DNA from: an uncultured Pseudomonadota bacterium
GTDB taxonomy: Bacteria > Desulfobacterota_B > Binatia > UBA9968
Length of the DNA stretch: 6,722 nt
Assembly (NCBI GenBank): GCA_946478635.1
Contig: CAMLCX010000271.1
Coordinates: forward strand, 1-6,722
Reading direction: 5' to 3'
A program made the position numbers and the translations under genes. Below, one piece after another: positions 1 through 6,722 of this stretch; within the stretch, counting starts at the first letter, position 1; every line of letters starts with the position of its first letter. Below the pieces are notes generated by a model. It was not told the origin of the DNA and searched no databases. It saw nothing but the letters and a program-made list of their open reading frames with translations.

Positions 1-1
1 T

Positions 2-862
2 GAATCCATTCCCGGTTTGACGTTGTTCAGCAGGGGCAAGGTTCGGGATATCTACGATCTGGGCAACCAACTGCTGCTCGTCGCCACCGACCGGATTTCG
101 GCATTCGACGTCGTTTTACCAACGTTGATTCCAGACAAGGGAAAGATCCTCACCGCCTTGTCGGTTTACTGGTTCGACGTGATCCAGGACATCATTCCGC
201 ATCACTTGATCACCACTGACGTCGAGAAATTTCCAGCCGCCTGCCAGCCCCATAGAGCCGAGCTCGAAGGCCGGACCATGCTAGTCAAAAAACGTATGCC
301 GGCGCCGGTGGAATGCATCGTGCGCGGGTATCTCGCCGGCTCGGGCTGGAAAGATTATCAGCAAACCGGTGCGGTCTGCGGCATTCCGCTTCCTCGCGGA
401 TTGGTGGAGGCTTCACGCTTGGACCAGCCAATTTTCACGCCCTCGACCAAAGCTCCGGTCGGCGCCCACGACGCCAACATCACTTTCGATGAAATGATCG
501 GCAAAGTTGGCAAGACCAAAGCCGAGAAGATGCGCGATGCAACAGTGGCGATATACAGCCGCGCGCGCGCGCTTGCGGAGAAAAAAGGCATCATCATCGC
601 CGATACCAAGTTTGAATTTGGCTTCGAAGGCGATGACATCATTCTGATCGACGAAGTCCTCACACCCGACTCCTCGCGCTTCTGGCCCATGGATGGCTAC
701 AACCCTGGTAAAACACCGGACAGCTTCGACAAACAGTTCGTGCGCGATTACCTGCTAAATCTGCCCTGGGACATGAAGTCCCCGGCGCCCGAGCTGCCAC
801 CGGAAATCGTCAAGAAGACCCAGGAAAAATATCGCGAAGCGCTCAGGCGGCTGACGAGTTGA
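2..862 (+). CDS. purC: SAICAR synthase PurC (5' end cut by window edge)
   Basis: Phosphoribosylaminoimidazole-succinocarboxamide synthase joins CAIR and aspartate, using ATP, in cytosolic de novo purine synthesis. The frame is open from base 2, and the residues before the first in-window TTG (17-19) read ESIPG, which matches the usual family N-terminus ahead of the GKVRDIYDL nucleotide-binding strand. The true start is therefore probably just left of the window and TTG 17 is not it. About 286 residues are visible, close to the full length of the roughly 290-300 residue single-domain form. Both family signatures are present: [14 protein letters not shown] (visible residues about 101-114) and [10 protein letters not shown] (about 198-207). 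The substrate-binding SRFWP stretch follows near residue 225. It ends with TGA at 860-862 and converges on the peptidase gene. No frameshift or missing signature residue is seen. The identification is very secure; only the start is unknown. Confidence 0.97.
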   Translation, partial: ESIPGLTLFSRGKVRDIYDLGNQLLLVATDRISAFDVVLPTLIPDKGKILTALSVYWFDVIQDIIPHHLITTDVEKFPAACQPHRAELEGRTMLVKKRMPAPVECIVRGYLAGSGWKDYQQTGAVCGIPLPRGLVEASRLDQPIFTPSTKAPVGAHDANITFDEMIGKVGKTKAEKMRDATVAIYSRARALAEKKGIIIADTKFEFGFEGDDIILIDEVLTPDSSRFWPMDGYNPGKTPDSFDKQFVRDYLLNLPWDMKSPAPELPPEIVKKTQEKYREALRRLTS

Positions 863-955
863 CCGCGCTTTCGACTGGGCCAGAGAATTCATTTCCCACC
901 CGCGGATGACATTCAGGCGTGATCCAGTCATTCATCAAATTTTTGCGTCACCACA

Positions 956-1501
956 CTAGAGGGTCTTAGTGATTCGGCGGCAGTCACGCAGGATCTTCTC
1001 CAATAGCTCGGCCGCCTTCGCTCGATCGTAGTCATGCGGAATGTGGATAAACCCGTACCGCGTATCCATGCCGTTTCGGCGCAGGTGATTGAGCATCACG
1101 TACATAGAAAAATTGCACACGTAGTCGCCAGCATTGGTTGATTTACCGGCGCGCCGCCCGACTTTTAGGGGGAGCGTGGTCGGCAGCCGCATCGGACCCT
1201 TGAGCGCTATCTTCCTCGGCTTTTCCGTCGGGCGGCTGCGCCGGTGATTTAGCGCCTGGGACTCCGCCTCGATTTTCCGGCGCGAGCTCTGGCCCAGGCC
1301 GAGAATGATGGCCGGATTCGTGCGCTCGATGGCGTCGACAAACTGCGCGCGGTGAAACCGCACCGGAAAAACGATTTTCGTCAATCCTGGTCGTGACCGC
1401 ACGGACTTAACGAGCTGCGCCGTGATGTTGTCGCGAAACTCCCGATAGGGTCCAAAGCCGTAAACTAAAATGCCGTTGGGTTTGATCTTGTAGGAGCGCA
1501 T
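956..1501 (-). CDS. Divergent pyroglutamyl-peptidase (C15)-like protein
   Basis: A 181-residue protein resembling pyrrolidone-carboxylate peptidase, the family that removes N-terminal pyroglutamate from peptides in the cytosol. The three catalytic positions of family C15 can be placed by eye: Glu80 in GLGQSSRRKIEAES (family GxxGR...ER), Cys129 in NAGDYVCN (family AGxYxCN) and His153 in GFIHIPHD (family GFIHVP). The opening ILVYGFGPY corresponds to the family ILVTGFDPF, but the following glycines and usual NPA motif are replaced by EFRDNITA. The glutamate region is rich in arginine, and the segment at residues 86-120 is unusually basic. It is slightly shorter than typical enzymes (about 200-215 residues). 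The ATG at 1499-1501 sits close before the first core strand, but no good Shine-Dalgarno sequence precedes it. It lies 30 bases beyond the thiC terminator on the same strand, so it needs readthrough or its own promoter. Fold and nucleophile are well supported; true pyroglutamyl specificity is only inferred. Confidence 0.8.
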   Translation of the reverse strand: MRSYKIKPNGILVYGFGPYREFRDNITAQLVKSVRSRPGLTKIVFPVRFHRAQFVDAIERTNPAIILGLGQSSRRKIEAESQALNHRRSRPTEKPRKIALKGPMRLPTTLPLKVGRRAGKSTNAGDYVCNFSMYVMLNHLRRNGMDTRYGFIHIPHDYDRAKAAELLEKILRDCRRITKTL

Positions 1502-1530
1502 AGCACGGCTTAGGAACGCGCTTGATACTC

Positions 1531-1563
1531 AAAACAAAACTGGCCGCACGAGGCGGCCAGTTT
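1531..1563 (-). terminator. Rho-independent terminator after thiC
   Basis: A perfect inverted repeat with 11-base arms (1537-1547 and 1553-1563) encloses a 5-base loop (1548-1552). Read on the - strand the arm is AAACTGGCCGC, the loop CTCGT, and the returning arm runs into TTTTGTTTT (1539-1531). This GC-rich stem followed directly by a U-tract is the classic intrinsic terminator form. It starts 24 bases past the thiC stop, so it should end the nuoI-thiC transcript. Read on the + strand the stem is followed by only three T, so it should work mainly leftward. Confidence 0.92.
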
Positions 1564-1587
1564 GACGCATGATAGACGGCCGGTGGT

Positions 1588-3582
<1,995 letters not shown>

Positions 3583-4152
3583 TTAATCCTGACGATAAGG
3601 TTTTACGTACTTTTCGAAGAGACTTTCTTTGCCCTTCTCAGCCAACTCGCGTGATCGATCCATCAAGACTTCTTTGGTTTCGACGAATTCTTTTCGACTG
3701 AACCCAAGCACGCCCGGATGGGTTCCGGAATCCATCCGGATCGCGTCGCACGGACAGGCTTCGACGCAATAACCGCAGTAGATACAGCGCAGGGTGTCGA
3801 TTTCATAGCGCACGGGAAATTTTTCCACCGCGTCGTTGGGATATTCCCCCGCCTCAATGTAGATGCACTCCGCCGGGCACGCCGTGGCGCAAAGAAAGCA
3901 AGCCGTGCACTGCACGGCGCCGTCCTCTTTGAGCGTGAGCCTGTGCCTACCCCGATAGGTGTCGGGATAGGCCAAATGTTCCTCGGGATACTGCACGGTG
4001 ATCGCCGCTCTGGCGTCCCGCGCCAAACCGAACATATGCAAAACGTGTATCCCCAGATTCCTCCAGAATCTAGATCCCGTGACCATCAGACCACGGAGAA
4101 CTTCGGGAAAGTAGAGTCGTTCCCGCAGCGACATTTCCTCAATACGCTTCAC
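3583..4152 (-). CDS. nuoI: NADH-quinone oxidoreductase subunit I (orphan locus)
   Basis: NuoI is the 2x[4Fe-4S] ferredoxin-like subunit of respiratory complex I (clusters N6a and N6b), which relays electrons towards quinone at the cytoplasmic face of the membrane. In this 189-residue protein the first cluster motif is CTACFLCATACP (Cys82, 85, 88, 92) and the second CIYCGYCVEACP (Cys123, 126, 129, 133), the expected double CxxCxxCxxxCP. The family blocks PEEHLAYPDTYRGRH before the first motif and KFPVRYEIDTLR between the motifs are also present, along with an N-terminal amphipathic stretch (about residues 10-42) for docking on the membrane arm. Length is normal. The start is GTG at 4152-4150, supported by AGGA seven bases upstream; the next in-frame start, ATG at codon 7, has its GAGG too close. 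No other nuo gene is in the window. It appears to be the first gene of a nuoI-thiC unit. It could instead serve another quinone or ferredoxin-linked complex. Confidence 0.93.
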   Translation of the reverse strand: MKRIEEMSLRERLYFPEVLRGLMVTGSRFWRNLGIHVLHMFGLARDARAAITVQYPEEHLAYPDTYRGRHRLTLKEDGAVQCTACFLCATACPAECIYIEAGEYPNDAVEKFPVRYEIDTLRCIYCGYCVEACPCDAIRMDSGTHPGVLGFSRKEFVETKEVLMDRSRELAEKGKESLFEKYVKPYRQD

Positions 4153-4159
4153 TAGGAGT

Positions 4160-4163
4160 TCCT
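4160..4163 (-). promoter_or_regulatory. Ribosome binding site deciding the nuoI GTG start
   Basis: The - strand reads TTAGGA, then ACTCCTA, then GTG. The seven-base spacing favours GTG at 4152-4150. For the alternative ATG at 4134-4132 the only candidate, GAGG, lies about two bases from the start, which is too close. Confidence 0.55.
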
Positions 4164-4248
4164 AACGAATAACTTCGGATTGAAAAAGGCAACACAGTAC
4201 CGTCGATTCAGCCGACTATCGGTGCCGCTAAATTTTGCTTTCAAAGTC

Positions 4249-4278
4249 ACTGTACAGACCCTCCCAGGGACATGTCAA
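4249..4278 (-). promoter_or_regulatory. Putative sigma-70 promoter for nuoI-thiC
   Basis: On the - strand a perfect -35 box TTGACA (4278-4273) is followed by an 18-base spacer and TACAGT (4254-4249), which matches the TATAAT -10 box at four of six positions including the first TA and last T. It lies in the 163-base apt-nuoI gap, the longest gap in the window, and would give a leader of roughly 90 bases before the nuoI start. This fits a new transcription unit starting here. The call rests on motif matching only. Confidence 0.42.
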
Positions 4279-4315
4279 GGAAGTGAACCGCTGGATAATG
4301 CGGAACTTTTATCGA

Positions 4316-4852
4316 CTATTCCGAATCAAATTGGATCAAAGAATAAACCCCAAAGTTCTTGAGTTTGTCTCTACCTTTAAGGAAGGCCAACTCGATAATA
4401 AAGGCACACTCAACCACCGTGGCGCCGAGCTTGACTACCAATTCGGCAGTCGCCGCAGCCGTGCCGCCGGTGGCGATCAGATCATCGGCAATAATGACGC
4501 GAGCATTTGACGCGAGCGCATCAACATGAATTTCCAGCGTGTCCCTGCCATATTCCAGTTCATAGCTCGCGCTGTGCGTGTTGTAGGGAAGTTTGCCGGG
4601 CTTACGCACCACGCTGAAGCCAGCGCCGAGTTTGTACGCCAAGGCGGCGCCGACAATAAATCCGCGCGACTCGATACCGAGCACGGTGTCGATTTTTTGC
4701 CCGTGATAACGTTCAGCGAGCAAATCAATCGTTTTGGTGAATAGGGGTCCGTTGGCTAACAGCGGCGTGATGTCTTTAAACACAATCCCGGGCTTGGGAA
4801 AATCGGGAACATCTCGAATCGCTCGTTGGATGGCCGCGATGTCGTCGCTCAT
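4316..4852 (-). CDS. apt: Adenine phosphoribosyltransferase
   Basis: Apt makes AMP from adenine and PRPP, the cytosolic salvage of adenine (including that released from methylthioadenosine). The product is 178 residues, normal for the family. Visible blocks are [17 protein letters not shown] (about residues 16-32), the substrate-binding GIESRGFI (59-66), the RKPGKLPY flexible hood (83-90) and the PRPP-binding signature [15 protein letters not shown] (118-132). The ATG start is preceded by AGGAGAGAGA with its GA-rich part 8 to 13 bases upstream. The stop is TAG at 4318-4316. It lies 69 bases after the MetE-like gene on the same strand and may be co-transcribed with it; no strong terminator is visible on either side. 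Complete and unremarkable. Confidence 0.98.
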   Translation of the reverse strand: MSDDIAAIQRAIRDVPDFPKPGIVFKDITPLLANGPLFTKTIDLLAERYHGQKIDTVLGIESRGFIVGAALAYKLGAGFSVVRKPGKLPYNTHSASYELEYGRDTLEIHVDALASNARVIIADDLIATGGTAAATAELVVKLGATVVECAFIIELAFLKGRDKLKNFGVYSLIQFDSE

Positions 4853-4921
4853 TTTCGTCGTCTCTCTCCTGCGGTTGATTGAAACCTGAACGAGAAATTT
4901 GCGCCGCGGACCGAGCGCCGG

Positions 4922-6070
4922 CTAACCCCAAATCTGCCGCGCGGCTTCGACCACGACCCCAAGCTTGCGCTTTTGATCGTCCTCGCTGATCAAATTTCCC
5001 ACCACGTCGGAAGAAAACCCGCACTGCGGGCTGATGGCGATCTGTTCCAGGGGCACATATTTCGCGGCGCTGTCGACACGTCGCTTGAGATCGTCCACCG
5101 TCTCGAGCTGTGGCACCTTGGTGCTCACCAGACCCAGAACGATCATCTTGCCCTTGGGCAAAAAACGCAGCGGCTCAAAACCGCCCGCCCGCGGCGTGTC
5201 GTATTCCAACAGGAAGCGATCATGCTTGAGCTCGTTTAAAAGTCGTTCCGCGATCTCGTCATAACTTCCCTCCCGATGCCACATGCTGCGCTGGTTGCCG
5301 CGACAGAGATGAATCCCGAAAACGATGTCATCGAAGCCCTCGATCAACGCGTTGTCCGCTTTTAAAGACCGCGCAAAGTTCTCCTTCGGGTCTTCGCCAC
5401 GCGCGCGCATGGCGTCCAACGAGGGAGTATCAACGTAGGCGGTGTACCCAGGCGCATCGATTTGCACATAGCCGCATCCTTCGCCGACCAAGCCGCCGAT
5501 TATTTGCCGTTCCACTTGAACCACGTCGTCGACAAACTCATCCAATCCGGAATAAAACGATTTGGAATTCTGCCAGTCGAAGCGCTGGGAGATTCGATCC
5601 GGACCAATGAGCGCCACCTTGCCTGGCAGGCGGGCCGCCGTGCGCAGGAAACGAAACTCCTCAGCGGGCACGTTGCGGGCCAAACGAATCTTTGCCGCGA
5701 CCGGACGCCGTTGCGCCACGGCGGTGCCCTTTTGCTCGCCGTGATCGGGAATTTCCCAACGGCGCAACGGGCTGCTTCCCGCCACGCGCTGCTCGTAAAA
5801 ATCGAGGCTCGGCGTTCCGGCATCGTAACCGGCCACCGATTCTCCGAAGCTGTCCTGAAAGTTCAGCCGGCGATACTCGCCATCGGTGACGACGGACAAT
5901 CCCAAATCTTCTTGAAGCTTGACCGCAACGCCAATGGCCTTATCCTCGGCGAAGCGCAGTTCTTCGAGAGAGATTTGGCCAGCGTCAAAGCGCCGCCTTG
6001 CGTCTTTCAAAGCGGCCGGTCGTAACAGACTGCCGACCACGTCGTTACGAATCTTTGCTAACGCTTTCAC
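4922..6070 (-). CDS. MetE-core (cobalamin-independent methionine synthase II family) protein
   Basis: A 382-residue protein of the UROD/MetE-like superfamily that corresponds to the C-terminal catalytic half of MetE. Blocks seen in order are VVGSLLRP (residues 11-18), VTDGEYRR (61-68), YVQIDAPGYT (201-210), IHLCRGN (253-259), FLLEYD (286-291) and SPQCGF (347-352). The zinc-binding set expected for methyl transfer to a thiol is complete: His254, Cys256, Glu289 and Cys350. The N-terminal half of full-length MetE (about 750 residues in total), which helps bind the folate, is absent, as in YxjG/YxjH-type and archaeal core enzymes. The methyl donor is therefore uncertain and could be something other than methyltetrahydropteroyl-triglutamate. 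The start is taken as GTG 6070-6068, ten codons before VVGSLLRP as in relatives. It lies 9 bases after the peptidase stop, in the same frame, with only a weak AAAGG about 12 bases upstream. Family sure, exact reaction unsure. Confidence 0.88.
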   Translation of the reverse strand: MKALAKIRNDVVGSLLRPAALKDARRRFDAGQISLEELRFAEDKAIGVAVKLQEDLGLSVVTDGEYRRLNFQDSFGESVAGYDAGTPSLDFYEQRVAGSSPLRRWEIPDHGEQKGTAVAQRRPVAAKIRLARNVPAEEFRFLRTAARLPGKVALIGPDRISQRFDWQNSKSFYSGLDEFVDDVVQVERQIIGGLVGEGCGYVQIDAPGYTAYVDTPSLDAMRARGEDPKENFARSLKADNALIEGFDDIVFGIHLCRGNQRSMWHREGSYDEIAERLLNELKHDRFLLEYDTPRAGGFEPLRFLPKGKMIVLGLVSTKVPQLETVDDLKRRVDSAAKYVPLEQIAISPQCGFSSDVVGNLISEDDQKRKLGVVVEAARQIWG

Positions 6071-6071
6071 T

Positions 6072-6084
6072 GCTGAATTTCAGC
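6072..6084 (-). repeat. Short palindrome over the M23 stop / MetE-like start junction
   Basis: On the - strand GCTGAAATTCAGC is an inverted repeat (five paired bases around AAT, or six around one base) that contains the TGA stop of the peptidase gene and ends three bases before the GTG of the MetE-like gene. It occupies the place of a Shine-Dalgarno sequence. It might aid translational coupling or might be chance. Confidence 0.4.
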
Positions 6085-6722
6085 CTTTCGGCGCCACCAT
6101 ATCCGATGCCGGAACACAGCACAACTGAGGGAGATAAAGCAGCGGATCTTGCGCCAAATTATTTTTACGAATCTCAAAATGGAGGTGAGGTCCAGTGACT
6201 CGGCCGGTGCTGCCGACACGTGCAATGACTTCGCCACGCGCGACCTGCTGGCCATTACGAACCAAATTCACCTGATTGTGCGCATAAACCGAAACGATGC
6301 CGCCACCATGGCGGATAATGACGATATTACCATAGCCACGTAGCTGATCGCTGTAAATGACATTGCCGTGCTCAACCGACCGAATCGATGTTCCCTCGGG
6401 GGCGGAGATGTCCAGGCCATCGTGGAAACTCTCCCCGCGCGGGCCAAATCCTGAATTGACCGAACCACTCACCGGCCACAAAAACGCCGCATTCGCATCC
6501 ATTTGCGGCGCGCCCCGCGGCGGCGCAACTCCTTCAGAGGGCGTAATGATTTCAACCGGCAATTGCCGCGTGGCTCCAGGAATGAATAATCTCTGTCCGG
6601 CGGTTATCTGACGCGGGTCCCGGATGCCGTTCACGCGCACCAATTCCTCATACGTCACGTCGTAGGTTTTACCAATGCGAAACAAGTTTTCACCGGGCCT
6701 CACCACGTGAAAAATCCCCTGG
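6080..6722 (-). CDS. LysM plus M23 family cell-wall endopeptidase (N-terminus cut by window edge)
   Basis: A peptidoglycan hydrolase-like protein acting in the periplasm or cell envelope. The frame is open through the right edge, reading QGIFHVVRPGENLFRIG, the usual opening of a LysM domain, so the GTG at 6706-6704 inside it is not the real start. The LysM domain (to about IPGA, residue 45 counted from that GTG) is followed by a Pro-rich linker and an M23/LytM domain from about residue 75. The zinc and catalytic set is intact: His95 and Asp99 in SFHDGLDIS, His143 in VYAHN, and His174 and His176 in GPHLHFE. This differs from the NlpD/EnvC activators, which have lost these residues, so an active endopeptidase is likely. 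Any signal peptide or lipobox lies outside the window. The end LCCVPASDMVAPKG extends past the domain. Its stop lies 9 bases before the MetE-like gene. Confidence 0.93.
   Translation of the reverse strand, partial: QGIFHVVRPGENLFRIGKTYDVTYEELVRVNGIRDPRQITAGQRLFIPGATRQLPVEIITPSEGVAPPRGAPQMDANAAFLWPVSGSVNSGFGPRGESFHDGLDISAPEGTSIRSVEHGNVIYSDQLRGYGNIVIIRHGGGIVSVYAHNQVNLVRNGQQVARGEVIARVGSTGRVTGPHLHFEIRKNNLAQDPLLYLPQLCCVPASDMVAPKG

Noticed and set aside
560..572. A 13-base alternating CG tract inside purC, possibly Z-DNA forming or prone to slippage
   Set aside because: It encodes an ordinary Arg-Ala-Arg-Ala helix segment of PurC in a GC-rich genome and needs no special explanation.
4281..4310. 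A + strand stretch reading GAACCGCTGGATAATGCGGAAC, resembling the 3' half of a TPP riboswitch
   Set aside because: The CUGAGA block and the GCGUAGGGA tail are absent, it faces away from thiC, and no + strand gene follows. The resemblance is probably chance.
4281..4310. An interrupted hairpin just after apt (AAGT and CCGC pairing with GCGG and ACTT) as a terminator
   Set aside because: The stem is broken by an internal loop, only four GC-rich pairs stack at the top, and no T-run follows in the apt direction.
5462..6025. Open frame of 187 codons on the + strand opposite the MetE-like gene
   Set aside because: It has no recognisable motif or RBS and lies wholly within a well-supported gene on the other strand.

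Overview
The window is a compact, gene-dense piece of bacterial chromosome, moderately GC-rich, with all six internal junctions short. It carries seven protein genes: one on the + strand (purC, cut by the left edge) and six on the - strand. I see no tRNA, rRNA, CRISPR array, insertion sequence or phage gene. The gene content (a NuoI close in motif to delta-proteobacterial types, a long ThiC, a diderm-style LysM plus M23 peptidase, a short MetE-core protein) suggests a Gram-negative environmental bacterium of the Desulfobacterota/Myxococcota/Binatota or Rokubacteria/Tectomicrobia kind. That placement is inference from protein flavour and is not proven here.

Layout from left to right. Positions 2-862 (+) hold the SAICAR synthase PurC of purine synthesis. 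It converges on a divergent pyroglutamyl-peptidase-like protein (956-1501, -), and the 93 bases between them hold no convincing terminator. A clear intrinsic terminator for leftward transcription (1531-1563) separates that peptidase gene from thiC (1588-3537, -), which makes the thiamine pyrimidine. Only 45 bases upstream of thiC lies nuoI (3583-4152, -), the two-cluster ferredoxin subunit of complex I, standing without any other nuo gene. A plausible sigma-70 promoter (4249-4278, -) precedes nuoI, so nuoI-thiC reads as one transcription unit that ends at the terminator. Further upstream are apt (4316-4852, -), a short cobalamin-independent methionine-synthase-like protein (4922-6070, -), and a LysM plus M23 cell-wall peptidase (6080-6722, -, cut by the right edge). 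The last two are 9 bases apart and in the same reading frame.

How the genes fit together: purC, apt and thiC all touch purine metabolism, since ThiC consumes the purine intermediate AIR, PurC acts just after AIR on CAIR, and Apt salvages adenine. ThiC also needs reduced iron-sulfur chemistry, and NuoI is an iron-sulfur protein. These links are suggestive, but the genes are mostly ordinary housekeeping genes and I do not see a new multi-gene system. The best second-look points are the in-frame TGA junction between the peptidase and the MetE-like protein, the orphan nuoI coupled to a thiC that lacks a recognisable TPP riboswitch, and the divergent peptidase just beyond the terminator.
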